In this document: in pieces, positions 8,825 through 17,628 of the stretch
How the letters are laid out: each line of letters begins with the position of its first letter
How positions within the stretch are numbered: the stretch's first letter is position 1
Assembly: GCF_027622945.1 (NCBI RefSeq)
Contig: NZ_JAPZVQ010000006.1
Span: 142,603-206,602 of the forward strand
Length of the DNA: 64,000 nucleotides
From: Glycomyces lechevalierae
GTDB lineage: Bacteria; Actinomycetota; Actinomycetes; Mycobacteriales; Micromonosporaceae
Direction: 5' to 3'
The notes under the pieces: model-generated
The model's input: only the letters and a program-made list of their open reading frames with translations
Told to the model about the DNA's origin: nothing
The model's database searches: none
Position numbers and translations under genes: made by a program

Positions 8825-10102
8825 ATGAGTCCTGGTACCCCCGGCGGGGCGAAGGGCCCCCGCCGCATCGGTTGGGACCGCCTCCCCGGTCCCGGCGGCC
8901 CGGACGCCCCGCCCCCCGCAGCCCCGCCCCCTCCCGGCGCACCGCCGCCCGGCTCAGCAGCACCGTCGCACGGCCCAGCGGCACCGCCGCCAGGCCCGGC
9001 GGCGCCCCCTCCCGGTCCCGTCGCAGGCACCGGCCGCGGCGGCACCGACCAGACCCACCGCCTCCGCGACGACCCCGACGCGACCCGCACGTTCCGCCGC
9101 CCCGAGGGGCCCTCGGGCCCGCAGGACCGCGTGGCCGCCGAACGCGAGCGCGCGAGCGCGGCCGTCGAGCGGGCCAGCGGCGCCCACGACCAGGTCGACC
9201 CGCAGCCGAGCGGGAAGCACAAGGGCGGCAAGGGCGCCGAGAGCCGGCTCTCGCAGCCGCACAAGCGCCAGTACCTGTCGCTCTGGGTCGAGCTGCCGCT
9301 GCTGCTCGTCATCGCGTTTTCGGCGGCCGTGCTGCTGCGCACCTTCGCCGTGCAGCCCTTCTACATTCCGTCCGGGTCGATGGAGCAGACCCTCCAGGAG
9401 GGGGACAAGGTCCTCGTCCTCAAGCTCACCAGCACGCTGCGCACGCCGCAGCGGGGCGAGGTCGTGGTCTTCCGCGGCACCGACTCCTGGGACCCGGAGT
9501 ACCGGCCTGCGACGGGCGACGACGGTGCGTTCTCGACCTTCACCACGGGCGTTCTCGATCTCATCGGCCTCGCGAAGCCCGACGAGAAGGACTTCATCAA
9601 ACGGGTGGTCGCCGTCGGCGGCGACACCGTCTCCTGCTGCGACGCGGACGGCAACGTCGTCGTCAACGGCGTGTCCCTCCACGAGGAGGCGTACGTCTAC
9701 GAGAACTCCCCGCTCGAGATCGAGCCCGGCGTGTGCGGCGCGCGGCGCTTCGAGGAGCTCACCGTGCCCGAAGGCGAGGTGTGGGTCATGGGCGACCACC
9801 GCGGCGACTCGTCCGACTCGCGGTGCTCCGGGACGGTGCCCGTGGAGAACATCATCGGCCGCGCGATCGCCCTCGTCTGGCCCACCGACCGCGCCCGCGA
9901 ACTCGAGATCCCCGAGACCTTCGACGCCCTGGACGGGACCACCGGCAGCGCTTCCGACGAGGGCGAACCGTCCGCCGCGGGGACCGTGGGCGACGGCGTC
10001 CCGGCCGCCTGGAATACCGCCTGGCAGCAGCCGCCTTCCTTGCCCGGCACGGTGATGCTGGCACCTGGGGCCGGAGCGCGAGCGCGTAGACTCGGACCGT
10101 GA
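8825..10102 (+). CDS. Signal peptidase I with long proline-rich N-terminus
   Basis: Membrane serine-lysine protease that removes signal peptides from exported proteins. It is 425 residues: a disordered Pro/Ala/Gly-rich cytosolic segment (about 1-145), one membrane helix (about 155-172), then the S26 catalytic domain. The catalytic Ser185 lies in IPSGSMEQT and the base Lys259 in FIKRVVAVGGD; the box GDHRGDSSDSR is present. The ATG at 8825 has no ribosome site but follows TACCCT by six bases, so it may be leaderless. Its stop overlaps the start of a second signal peptidase (GTGA), a tandem duplication. Confidence 0.93.
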   Translation: MSPGTPGGAKGPRRIGWDRLPGPGGPDAPPPAAPPPPGAPPPGSAAPSHGPAAPPPGPAAPPPGPVAGTGRGGTDQTHRLRDDPDATRTFRRPEGPSGPQDRVAAERERASAAVERASGAHDQVDPQPSGKHKGGKGAESRLSQPHKRQYLSLWVELPLLLVIAFSAAVLLRTFAVQPFYIPSGSMEQTLQEGDKVLVLKLTSTLRTPQRGEVVVFRGTDSWDPEYRPATGDDGAFSTFTTGVLDLIGLAKPDEKDFIKRVVAVGGDTVSCCDADGNVVVNGVSLHEEAYVYENSPLEIEPGVCGARRFEELTVPEGEVWVMGDHRGDSSDSRCSGTVPVENIIGRAIALVWPTDRARELEIPETFDALDGTTGSASDEGEPSAAGTVGDGVPAAWNTAWQQPPSLPGTVMLAPGAGARARRLGP

Positions 10103-10794
10103 TCGATGAAGGGCAAGCGCCCGGCGCTGAAGGCGAGAGCGCCGAGGAGACCTCCAAAGAACAGCAGCCCAAGAAGAAGGGATCGTTCTGGAAAGAACTG
10201 CCGATCCTGCTCGGCGTCGCCATTCTGGTGGCGATCGTGGTGCGGACCTGGGTCGTCCAGACCTACTACATCCCTTCCGGCTCGATGGAGAACACCCTCC
10301 TGATCAACGACCGGGTGCTCGTCAACAAGCTCGTCTACGACTTCTCCGAGCCCGAGCGCGGTGAGATCATCGTCTTCACCGCTCCGGAGTCCTGGCGTTC
10401 GGTCATGGAGGAGGACGAGTTCATCAAGCGGGTCATCGCCACGGGCGGCGACCATGTCGTGGCCGACGAAGAGGGCAACATCTCCGTCAACGGCGAGCCG
10501 CTCGAAGAAGAGTCCTATCTGTACACGAACCCGGTGACGGGCGAGCAGGACAAGTCCTCGCAGGACGCGTTCGACGTGATCGTGCCGGAGGGCCGCCTGT
10601 GGGTCATGGGCGACCACCGCTCGGCCTCGGGCGACTCGCGCGAGCGGTTCGTGCGCACGGGCGGCGACATCGAGGCCTCGACGATCTCGGTCGACGCGGT
10701 CATCGGCAAGGCCTTCGTGCTGTTCTGGCCCGTGGACGACTTCACCTGGTTCAAGATCCCCGAGACCTTCGACGACGTCCCGGCGCCGTCCTGA
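10099..10794 (+). CDS. lepB: Signal peptidase I, second copy
   Basis: A 231-residue type I signal peptidase with a short cytosolic N-terminus (about 30 residues), one membrane helix (about 34-50), catalytic Ser62 in IPSGSMENT, Lys110 in [11 protein letters not shown] and the [12 protein letters not shown] box. It is closer to the standard length than its upstream neighbour and lacks that protein's proline-rich extension. GTG start overlaps the upstream stop. It and the upstream copy are paralogues and presumably split precursors between them; the division of labour is unknown. Confidence 0.94.
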   Translation: MIDEGQAPGAEGESAEETSKEQQPKKKGSFWKELPILLGVAILVAIVVRTWVVQTYYIPSGSMENTLLINDRVLVNKLVYDFSEPERGEIIVFTAPESWRSVMEEDEFIKRVIATGGDHVVADEEGNISVNGEPLEEESYLYTNPVTGEQDKSSQDAFDVIVPEGRLWVMGDHRSASGDSRERFVRTGGDIEASTISVDAVIGKAFVLFWPVDDFTWFKIPETFDDVPAPS

Positions 10795-10798
10795 TCCC

Positions 10799-11452
10799 AT
10801 GCTCCGTCCAGTCCCCTCCCGCATCAGGCGCGACAGCGACCTGTACGCGCTGGAGGCCGCGCTCCATCGGCGCGGCCTCGGGCCGGTGGCCGGGGCGGAC
10901 GAGGCGGGACGGGGCGCGTGCGCGGGGCCGCTGGTCGTGGCCGCGGTCCGGCTGCCGCCGAACGCGCGGTTCGAGGAGTTGAACGACTCGAAGCTGCTCA
11001 CCGAGGCGGCGCGCGAGCGCGTCTTCGAACTGTTGCGCCGCTCGCAGGCCGACATCAGCGTCGTCGCCTACGGGCCCGACGAGATCGACCGGCGCGGCAT
11101 CGCCGTCTGCAACCTCGAGGGCATGCGCGTCGCCGTGGCGCGCCTGCCCGAGCGGCCCGGATACGTCCTCACGGACGGCTTCCCGGTGCCGGGCCTGCCC
11201 GGCAGCCTCGGGGTCGTCAAGGGGGACAGGACGGCCGCGTGCGTCGCGGCGGCCGGCGTGGTCGCCAAGGTCACGCGCGACAGGATCATGACCGAACTCG
11301 ACCGCGACCACCCCGAATACGGGTTCGCCGTCCACAAGGGATACAGCACGCCGATGCACGAGGCGGCCCTGGAGCGCTTCGGTCCGTGCGAGATGCATCG
11401 CAAGTCCTACGCGAACGTGGCCGCCCGAGCGGTCCCGGCCGCCCGGATTTGA
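10799..11452 (+). CDS. rnhB: Ribonuclease HII
   Basis: Removes ribonucleotides misincorporated in DNA and RNA from RNA-DNA hybrids. The 217-residue protein has the diagnostic [17 protein letters not shown] (first two catalytic acids), the NDSKLL segment, an LTDGF motif with the third acid, and the usual [20 protein letters not shown] helix. It begins four bases after the signal peptidase stop. The lepB-rnhB-DUF2469 order is a conserved actinobacterial block. Confidence 0.95.
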   Translation: MLRPVPSRIRRDSDLYALEAALHRRGLGPVAGADEAGRGACAGPLVVAAVRLPPNARFEELNDSKLLTEAARERVFELLRRSQADISVVAYGPDEIDRRGIAVCNLEGMRVAVARLPERPGYVLTDGFPVPGLPGSLGVVKGDRTAACVAAAGVVAKVTRDRIMTELDRDHPEYGFAVHKGYSTPMHEAALERFGPCEMHRKSYANVAARAVPAARI

Positions 11453-11562
11453 GCGGGTTTGGCAACCCCGCCCAGGGTGAAACCCGGACAGCACGAGCAA
11501 GCCGCTAACGGGCCGGGGCACCCGCGCACTATCGTGGGAAGCGTCGTTGAGAAGGAGGAGCG

Positions 11563-11865
11563 TTGAGCGCCGAGGACCTCGAGAAGTACGAGACCGACAT
11601 GGAGCTGCAGCTATACCGGGAGTACCGGGACATCGTGCGGCAGTTCACCTACGTCGTCGAGACCGAGCGGCGGTTCTACCTGGCCAACGCCGTCGAAGTC
11701 CACGTGCGGGGGACCGACGCCGAGACCTATTTCGAGGTCGAGATGAGCGACGCGTGGGTGTGGGACATGTACCGCCCGGCCCGCTTCGTGAAGCACGTGC
11801 GGGTATTGACCTTCAAGGACGTGAACGTCGAGGAGCTCGACAAGCCCGACATGACCTTGCCCTAG
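11563..11865 (+). CDS. DUF2469 protein
   Basis: A 100-residue acidic conserved actinobacterial protein of unknown function (DUF2469, equivalent of Rv2901c), found next to rnhB in many actinobacteria. It contains a tyrosine/arginine-rich stretch (ELQLYREYRDIVRQFTYVVE) and no known catalytic motif. Start is TTG at 11563 behind GAAGGAGG, a near-ideal ribosome site. It ends the rnhB unit and is followed by an intrinsic terminator. Confidence 0.9.
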   Translation: MSAEDLEKYETDMELQLYREYRDIVRQFTYVVETERRFYLANAVEVHVRGTDAETYFEVEMSDAWVWDMYRPARFVKHVRVLTFKDVNVEELDKPDMTLP

Positions 11866-11877
11866 CCGCTCGGATCC

Positions 11878-11904
11878 GCCCCGCCCCTCAAGGCGGGGCT
11901 TTTT
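11878..11904 (+). terminator. Intrinsic terminator after the DUF2469 gene
   Basis: GCCCCGCC, loop CCTCAA, GGCGGGGC followed by TTTTT. Stem of eight GC pairs, 12 bp after the stop at 11865. Confidence 0.88.
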
Positions 11905-11967
11905 GCTTCCCGCCGTGACCTGCACCGGTGCCCGCTCGAGGACGGGGTCCGCCGCCCGGCCCGCCGC

Positions 11968-11973
11968 TAGTAT
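11968..11973 (+). promoter_or_regulatory. -10 element for leaderless histidine kinase gene
   Basis: TAGTAT lies seven bases before the GTG at 11981. No Shine-Dalgarno is present in between, so the transcript probably begins at the start codon. No convincing -35 box was found. Confidence 0.45.
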
Positions 11974-11980
11974 TGGTCGG

Positions 11981-13459
11981 GTGTCCACTCTCCGCGACGT
12001 CATCAGCGCGCACACCGACCTGACCTCGAACTCCGCGGCCCACCTCCAGCGGCTCGTGGCCGAATGGCAGCTCCTCGCCGACCTCTCCTTCGCCGACTTC
12101 CTGCTCTGGGGCGCCGTCAAGGACCACCCGGGCCGGTACGTCTGCCTCGCGCAGGTCCGTCCCACCACGGGCCCGACCGCCTACGAGGAGGACCAGGTCG
12201 GCCGCATCCTCGAAGGCGAGGACGCCCAGCACCTCAACGTGGCCTTCACCGAGGGCCGGATCTTCCGCGAGGGCGACCCGGTCTGGCGCGGCGACGTCGC
12301 CGCCCGCCACGAGGCCATCCCGGTGCGCCGCCGCGACCGCCGCGAAGTGATCGCCGTGGCCGCCCGCGACACCAACCTCTCGGACACGCGCAGCCCCTCC
12401 CACCTCGAACTGAACTACCTCAAGACCGCCGACTACCTGGTGCAGATGCTCACCGACGGCGGCTTCCCGCCCCCGCTCCTGCCCGGCGAGCCGACCACCG
12501 CGCCGCGCATCGGCGACGGCCTCGTCCGCATCGGCTCCGACGGGCTCGTCCGCTACGCCTCGCCGAACGCGCTCTCCGCGTACCGCCGCATGGGCGTCAC
12601 CGGCCACCTCCGCGACCGCGACCTCGCCGAGCTCACCCGCAGCCTGCCCTCCAACACCGACGTGGGCGCCGACGCGGCCCGCCGCATCGCCGACGCCCTC
12701 GCGGGAGGCACCCCGCGCCGCAAGGAGATCGAGTCGAAGGGCGCCACGGTCCTCATGCGCGCGCTGCCGCTGCGCCCGGGCGGCAAGGCCGCCGGCGCGC
12801 TCGTGCTCGTCCGCGACATCACCGAGGTCCGCCGCCTCGACCGCGAGCTGGTCACCAAGGACGCCACGATCCGCGAGATCCACCACCGCGTCAAGAACAA
12901 CCTCCAGACCGTGGCCGCGCTGCTGCGCCTCCAGGCCCGCCGCGTCGGCTCCCCGCAGGCCCGGCAGTCCCTCGAGGAGTCCGTGCGCCGCGTCTCCTCG
13001 ATCGCGCTCGTCCACGAGACCCTCTCCCAGTCCGGCGACGAGTCGGTCGGCTTCGACCAGATCGTCGACCGCGTCGCCTCCATGGCCGTCGAGGTCTCCG
13101 TCGCCGAGTCGAAGGTGACGCTCCGCCGCGAGGGCACCTTCGGAGTCCTGCCCAGCGAGTACGCGACCCCGCTCGTCATGGTCGTCAACGAGCTCATCCA
13201 GAACGCGGTCGAGCACGCCTACCCGCCCGGCCAGGACGGCGAGGTCGTCATCGGCGTCGAGCGCGCCGGCGACCACCTCCGCGTCACCGTCTCCGACCAC
13301 GGCAAGGGCCTCCCCGAAGGCTTCCGCATCGCCGACTCCACCCGCCTCGGCCTCCAGATCGTCCACACCCTCGTCACCGGCGAACTGCGCGGCACGATCG
13401 ACATGCGCCCCCGCACCGAAGGCGGCACCGAAGCCGTCGTCGACTTCGCCCTGCAGTGA
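11981..13459 (+). CDS. pdtaS: Cytosolic sensor histidine kinase, PdtaS-like
   Basis: A 492-residue soluble HisKA_2-class kinase. Order: GAF-like sensor (about 15-165), PAS domain (about 175-285), phosphoacceptor helix with IHHRVKNNLQT (His near 302), then an HWE/HisKA_2-type ATPase with VNELIQNAVEHAYP (N box) and DHGKGLPEGF (G1). This architecture is that of mycobacterial PdtaS, which phosphorylates the RNA-binding antiterminator PdtaR; that partner is not in the window. In mycobacteria pdtaS adjoins whiB1; here whiB1 lies about 6 kb away with sulfur genes between. Start chosen from the leaderless -10 box; the frame is open upstream to 11903 but those residues are not conserved. Confidence 0.88.
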   Translation: MSTLRDVISAHTDLTSNSAAHLQRLVAEWQLLADLSFADFLLWGAVKDHPGRYVCLAQVRPTTGPTAYEEDQVGRILEGEDAQHLNVAFTEGRIFREGDPVWRGDVAARHEAIPVRRRDRREVIAVAARDTNLSDTRSPSHLELNYLKTADYLVQMLTDGGFPPPLLPGEPTTAPRIGDGLVRIGSDGLVRYASPNALSAYRRMGVTGHLRDRDLAELTRSLPSNTDVGADAARRIADALAGGTPRRKEIESKGATVLMRALPLRPGGKAAGALVLVRDITEVRRLDRELVTKDATIREIHHRVKNNLQTVAALLRLQARRVGSPQARQSLEESVRRVSSIALVHETLSQSGDESVGFDQIVDRVASMAVEVSVAESKVTLRREGTFGVLPSEYATPLVMVVNELIQNAVEHAYPPGQDGEVVIGVERAGDHLRVTVSDHGKGLPEGFRIADSTRLGLQIVHTLVTGELRGTIDMRPRTEGGTEAVVDFALQ

Positions 13460-13520
13460 CGAAGGAACGGAACGGGCGAAGCGGGAAGCACTGCGCCCTG
13501 CAATAGCGACCACGACGCCG

Positions 13521-13550
13521 GGCCGGATCCCTCACCGGAGGGGTCCGGCC
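13521..13550 (+). terminator. Hairpin after the histidine kinase gene
   Basis: GGCCGGATCCC and GGGGTCCGGCC pair around a short loop about 60 bp after the stop. The seven outer base pairs are perfect. Likely terminator, without a clear T-tract. Confidence 0.6.
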
Positions 13551-13636
13551 TTCGTGCGCTCCTGGCCTGTGACCGGGGAGTCCATGCAGCGGGACGACAG
13601 GTGTCATCGGCTGAGATGTGTGGCATGCTTGCAGGC

Positions 13637-13726
13637 ATGTCTCGCGCACATGGGCTTCGACTGGTGGCACGCCGCCACGTCGACTTCTGCCGTGTGTTCA
13701 GCGCCGCCTGTCTGATGCGCCGCTAA
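13637..13726 (+). CDS. 29-residue attenuator-type leader peptide for sulfur operon
   Basis: A short ORF beginning MSRAHGLRLVARRHVDF and continuing through two cysteines (residues 18 and 25) to a TAA. It ends 58 bp before the sulfite reductase start. The RRHVD-x-x-R core matches the actinobacterial cis-acting leader peptides found upstream of sulfur assimilation and cysteine genes, which are thought to sense cysteine or sulfur status through ribosome stalling. The two Cys codons (TGC, TGT) fit that idea. A weak GGC-TTTCT-GCC hairpin lies in the gap to the sulfite reductase gene. The start is the ATG at 13637, with only a short AGG upstream. Confidence 0.72.
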   Translation: MSRAHGLRLVARRHVDFCRVFSAACLMRR

Positions 13727-13784
13727 ATCCTTCCGGCTTTCTGCCGACGAACCACGCCACACCTGTGTCCGCATGAGGAGAACT

Positions 13785-15449
13785 GTGCCAACGCCAACGC
13801 GCAAACCGTCCCGCCCGAAGGGCCAAGGCCAGTGGGCCATGGGCCACCGGGAACCGCTCAACAAGAACGAGCAGTCCAAGAAGGACGACAACCCGCTCAA
13901 CGTGCGGCAGCGCATCGAGGGTGTCTACGCCCACCGCGGCTTCGACTCGATCGACCCCGCCGACCTGCGCGGGCGCTTCCGCTGGTGGGGCCTGTACACC
14001 CAGCGCAAGCCCGGCATCGCCGGCGGCAAGACCGGCGTCCTCGAAGAGGAGGAGCTGGACGACAAGTACTTCATGATGCGCGTGCGCATGGACGGCGGCC
14101 AGCTCAACCTGGCGCAGCTGCGCACCATCGCCGGCATCTCCAAGGAGTTCGGGCGCGACACCGCCGACGTCACCGACCGCGAGAACGTCCAGTACCACTG
14201 GATCCGCGTCGAGGACGTCCCCGAGATCTGGCGCCGCCTCGAAGCGGTCGGGCTCGACACCCAGGAGGCCTGCGGCGACTGCCCGCGCGTCATCCTCGGC
14301 TCGCCCGTCGCCGGCGTCTCCACCGAAGAGGTCATCGACCCCACCCCGCAGATCCAGGAGATCTACGACCGCTTCATCGGCGACCGCAGCCTCTCCAACC
14401 TGCCGCGCAAGTTCAAGTCGACCATCGGCTGGCTGCCCGACAGCCCCTACGAGGTCAACGACATCTCGCTCATCGGCGCGCACCACCCCGAGCACGGCCC
14501 CGGCTTCGACCTCTACGTCGGCGGCGGCCTCTCCACCAACCCCATGTTCGCCCCCCGCCTCGGCGTCTGGGTCTCCCAGGACGACATCGTCGACGTGTGG
14601 GTCAACGTGGTCCGCATCTTCCGCGACTGGGGCTACCGCCGCCTGCGCACCCGCGCGCGCCTGAAGTTCCTCGTCAAGGACTGGGGCCCCGAGAAGTTCC
14701 GCGAGGTCCTCGAGTCCGACGCCTACCTCGGCCGCAAGCTCCCCGACCTCGAGCAGCCCCCGGTCCCCGAGAAGCTCCTCGACCACATCGGCGTCCACAA
14801 GCAGAACGACGGCAACTACTACATCGGCGTCGCCCCGGTCGCCGGCCGCGTCTCCGGCACGATCCTCGACCAGCTCGCGGACATCGCCGAGAAGTACGGC
14901 TCCGACCGCGTCCGCGCCACCCCGCTGCAGAAGCTCCTCGTCCTCGACATCCCCGAGAACAAGATCCGCGACGCCGTGGAGGACCTGCGCTCGATCGGCC
15001 TCGAGGCCGAACCGTCCCAGTGGCGGCGCAACACCATGGCGTGCACCGGCATCCAGTTCTGCAAGCTCGCCATCGTCGACACCAAGGACCGCGCCCGCGA
15101 CCTCGTCGCCGAGCTCGAGAAGCGCGTCCCCGAACTCGACGTGCCGATCTCCATCCACGTCAACGGCTGCCCGAACGCCTGCGCCCGCACCCAGACCGGC
15201 GACATCGGCCTCAAGGGCCAGCTCGTCACCAACGCGGACGGCGAACAGGTCGAAGGCTTCCAGGTCCACCTCGGCGGCGGCCACGCCGCCGCGGCGAGCC
15301 TGGGCCGCAAGTCCCGCGGCCTCAAGGTCGCCTCGGCCGACCTCGGCGACTATGTGGAACGCCTCACCCGGCGCTACCTCGCCGCCAGGTCGGAAGGGGA
15401 GACCTTCGCCCAGTGGGTCCACCGCACCGAGGAATCGGAATTGCAGTGA
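13785..15449 (+). CDS. sir: Ferredoxin-dependent sulfite/nitrite reductase
   Basis: Six-electron reduction of sulfite to sulfide using siroheme and a [4Fe-4S] cluster. The 554-residue protein has two ferrite-like repeats and the cluster ligands CTGIQFC and, about 40 residues later, NGCPNACAR (CX5C and CX3C). Family members are annotated either NirA or Sir; the following cysH and the Cys-bearing leader peptide make sulfite the likely substrate, since nitrite is handled by NirBD elsewhere in the window. Start is GTG 13785 behind GAGGAG; ATG 13773 lies in the same frame but overlaps that ribosome site. First full-size gene of the sulfur operon. Confidence 0.9.
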   Translation: MPTPTRKPSRPKGQGQWAMGHREPLNKNEQSKKDDNPLNVRQRIEGVYAHRGFDSIDPADLRGRFRWWGLYTQRKPGIAGGKTGVLEEEELDDKYFMMRVRMDGGQLNLAQLRTIAGISKEFGRDTADVTDRENVQYHWIRVEDVPEIWRRLEAVGLDTQEACGDCPRVILGSPVAGVSTEEVIDPTPQIQEIYDRFIGDRSLSNLPRKFKSTIGWLPDSPYEVNDISLIGAHHPEHGPGFDLYVGGGLSTNPMFAPRLGVWVSQDDIVDVWVNVVRIFRDWGYRRLRTRARLKFLVKDWGPEKFREVLESDAYLGRKLPDLEQPPVPEKLLDHIGVHKQNDGNYYIGVAPVAGRVSGTILDQLADIAEKYGSDRVRATPLQKLLVLDIPENKIRDAVEDLRSIGLEAEPSQWRRNTMACTGIQFCKLAIVDTKDRARDLVAELEKRVPELDVPISIHVNGCPNACARTQTGDIGLKGQLVTNADGEQVEGFQVHLGGGHAAAASLGRKSRGLKVASADLGDYVERLTRRYLAARSEGETFAQWVHRTEESELQ

Positions 15450-15649
15450 GCGGCCGCGTCGTTCCCTACTACTGCCCCTACTGCGGCGAGGAGGACCTCA
15501 CGCCGTACGAGCCCGAGGCCGACAGCGACGTCGACATCAAGGGCGGATGGCACTGCGCGGACTGCACCCGCGTCTTCGCCGTCAAATACCACGGGATGGA
15601 GGCCGCGACCACCTACGCGGCCCCGCCCACGGGCCGACAGCCCGAATGA
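15446..15649 (+). CDS. Small zinc-ribbon protein of the sulfur operon
   Basis: A 67-residue protein with two CxxC knuckles (YCPYC near residue 9 and HCADC near 37) suited to bind one zinc or iron, and an acidic spacer. It overlaps the sulfite reductase stop (GTGA) and precedes cysH by 26 bp, so it is inside the operon. Similar small proteins sit between sir and cysH in other actinobacteria; their function is not known. It may serve as an electron carrier or assembly aid, which is inference. Confidence 0.8.
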   Translation: MSGRVVPYYCPYCGEEDLTPYEPEADSDVDIKGGWHCADCTRVFAVKYHGMEAATTYAAPPTGRQPE

Positions 15650-15675
15650 AATACCCCCGATCGGAGTGAAGCAGC

Positions 15676-16386
15676 ATGAGCAGCACAGGGAAAGAGAGAG
15701 ACCCCTTCGAACTCCGTGACCTCGCGATGGCCGCGGGGGAGCGCCTGGAAGACGCCACGGCCCACCAGATCATCGAGTGGGCGGTCGGCGAGTTCGGCGA
15801 GCGCTTCTGTGTGACCTCCTCGATGGCCGACGCCGCCGTGGTCCACCTCGCCAGCGAGGTCGCCCCCGGCATCGACGTCGTCTTCCTCGACACCGGTCTG
15901 CACTTCCCCGAGACCCTCGAAGTCCGCGACTTCGTGGCCTCCACCATGAACGTCAACGTCCGCTCGATCCAGCCCGACCAGTCGGTGCTGGCCCAGGACG
16001 CGGAGTTCGGGCCGCGCCTCTTCGCGCGCTCCCCTGACGAATGCTGCTCCATGCGCAAGGTCCTGCCGCTCAACGCGGCCCTGGCCGACTACGACGGCTG
16101 GGCCACCGGCCTGCGCCGGGACGAGGGCCCGACCCGCGCCAACACGCGCGTCGTCGACTTCGACCTCTCCCGCCGCAAGGTCAAGGTCTCCCCGATCGCG
16201 AAGTGGACCGAGGCCGACCAGGAGGCGTACATCGAGCGCTACAACATCCCGGTCAACCCGCTGCTCAAGGACGGCTTCCGCTCGATCGGCTGCTGGCCCT
16301 GCACCCGGCGCACCGCGCCGGGCGAGGACCCGCGCGCCGGCCGCTGGGCCGCGTTCGACAAGACCGAGTGCGGACTGCATGTCTGA
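15676..16386 (+). CDS. cysH: Adenylylsulfate reductase, thioredoxin-dependent
   Basis: Reduces activated sulfate to sulfite, the step before Sir. In the 236-residue protein the residues DECCSMRK (Cys123-Cys124) and CWPC (Cys206, Cys209) form the CC...CxxC set that binds a [4Fe-4S] cluster, which marks the APS-using (assimilatory, actinobacterial) form rather than PAPS reductase. The C-terminal ECGLHV carries catalytic Cys232. PP-loop residues SSMADA lie near position 48. ATG at 15676; a GGAGTGAAG stretch precedes. Stop overlaps the next gene. No cysDN or cysC is in the window. Confidence 0.93.
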   Translation: MSSTGKERDPFELRDLAMAAGERLEDATAHQIIEWAVGEFGERFCVTSSMADAAVVHLASEVAPGIDVVFLDTGLHFPETLEVRDFVASTMNVNVRSIQPDQSVLAQDAEFGPRLFARSPDECCSMRKVLPLNAALADYDGWATGLRRDEGPTRANTRVVDFDLSRRKVKVSPIAKWTEADQEAYIERYNIPVNPLLKDGFRSIGCWPCTRRTAPGEDPRAGRWAAFDKTECGLHV

Positions 16387-17113
16387 CCAGCTCGACCCGG
16401 AACCCGACGCGGCCGCCGCGTCGGGTTCCGGCGTCTCACCCTCGGCGCGGCCCGTTGTGCTTGTCGCCCATGGCAGTCCCGACCCGCGCTCCCCGGAGGC
16501 CGTCCGCGAGATCGCGCTGGCGGCCGGGGCGCACGTGGGCTTCCTCGAGTTCAACGACCCGCACCCGGTCGAGGTCCTGACCGGCCTCGCCGATGCCGGC
16601 GTCGAGGACGCGGTCGCATTGCCGCTGCTGCTCACTGACGCCTACCACTCGCGCACGGACCTCCCCGAGGTCGCGAAGCGCGCGCAGGAAGGCCGACCGG
16701 GATTCGCCGTGCACGTGGGCCGCCCGGTGGGGGACCTGTCGCTGGCGCACGCCCTCATCCGAGATCTGCCCGACGACACCGACGGCCTGGTGGTCTGCGC
16801 TGCGGGCACCCGCGTCGACGAGGGCCGCGCGCATGTCGCGGCCGTCGCCGCCGAAGCCGGACGCCTGCTGGGAGTCCCGGCCGGACCGGGTTTCGCCTCG
16901 GGCCCCGGCCCGACCGCGGGCGAGACCGTCGCGGCATTGCAGGCCCAAGGCGCACAACGCGTGGCCGCCGTCTGCTACTTCATCGCTCCAGGTCTCTTGT
17001 GCGACAAGGCGATCGAGTCGGCCCGCGAGGCCGGAGCCGTCCACGTCGGCGAACCGCTCGGCACGGCACCGGAACTCATCGAGCTCATTCAAAAGCGCGC
17101 CGCCGCAGCGTGA
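16379..17113 (+). CDS. Sirohydrochlorin chelatase (CbiX-like)
   Basis: A 244-residue two-repeat CbiX-type chelatase with VVLVAHGSPDPRS near residue 28 (catalytic His of the HGS motif) and LPLLLTDAYHSRTDLPEV (second His). It should insert ferrous iron into sirohydrochlorin, making siroheme for the sulfite reductase two genes upstream and perhaps for NirB. The long form (two fused halves) is typical of actinobacterial sulfur operons. ATG overlaps the cysH stop by eight bases. Insertion of cobalt for cobalamin is the alternative. Confidence 0.85.
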   Translation: MSDQLDPEPDAAAASGSGVSPSARPVVLVAHGSPDPRSPEAVREIALAAGAHVGFLEFNDPHPVEVLTGLADAGVEDAVALPLLLTDAYHSRTDLPEVAKRAQEGRPGFAVHVGRPVGDLSLAHALIRDLPDDTDGLVVCAAGTRVDEGRAHVAAVAAEAGRLLGVPAGPGFASGPGPTAGETVAALQAQGAQRVAAVCYFIAPGLLCDKAIESAREAGAVHVGEPLGTAPELIELIQKRAAAA

Positions 17114-17146
17114 AGCCGCTCAGCCGCAAAGGCGAGCGGCCGAGGT

Positions 17147-17596
17147 TCAGTCGCCCTGCCCGAACGGCTTGCGCTCGCCGAACCCGACGGCCCGCCGCGT
17201 CGGACCGCTGAGGACCAGCCCGATGATCGCCGCCGCGAGCGCCCAGGCCGCGATCCCGATGACCGGGTGGGCCGCCTCCCGGAGGTAGTAGCCGACCGGG
17301 AGCCAAAGGAGCCCTTGGAAGACCGTCTGCGCGATGGCGTCCTCCGCTCGCAGCAGCCGGCGGCCGAGGTACCAGTAGTAGAGCGCCCCGAGGAACGCGA
17401 CGACGGCGACGCCGATGGCGCCGCCGACGGTGTCCACCTGGCCCATCACGATCTGTGCGAGGCCCCACACTCCGGCGGCCGCGAGTCCCGTTGCGAGGAG
17501 CCAGAACAGGATCGCCGCTGCGGTCAAGGTCCAAGGACGGTCACCGGAACCGGGGGTTTCGGTGACCGCGCCCATGTCGGGGTCGGTTTCGTTCAC
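17147..17596 (-). CDS. Four-helix membrane protein, unknown
   Basis: 149 residues. After a polar N-terminus of about 20 residues, four hydrophobic segments (about 22-45, 58-80, 90-108, 112-130) are predicted by eye, followed by a short basic tail ending GERKPFGQGD. No recognisable family motif. It is divergent from the lipid kinase at 17629 and convergent with the sulfur operon. The coding frame has strong GC bias at third positions and clean hydrophobic periodicity, supporting a real gene. Confidence 0.7.
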   Translation of the reverse strand: MNETDPDMGAVTETPGSGDRPWTLTAAAILFWLLATGLAAAGVWGLAQIVMGQVDTVGGAIGVAVVAFLGALYYWYLGRRLLRAEDAIAQTVFQGLLWLPVGYYLREAAHPVIGIAAWALAAAIIGLVLSGPTRRAVGFGERKPFGQGD

Positions 17597-17628
17597 ACGC
17601 CAACCGTATCCCGGGCTACGCTGCGCCT

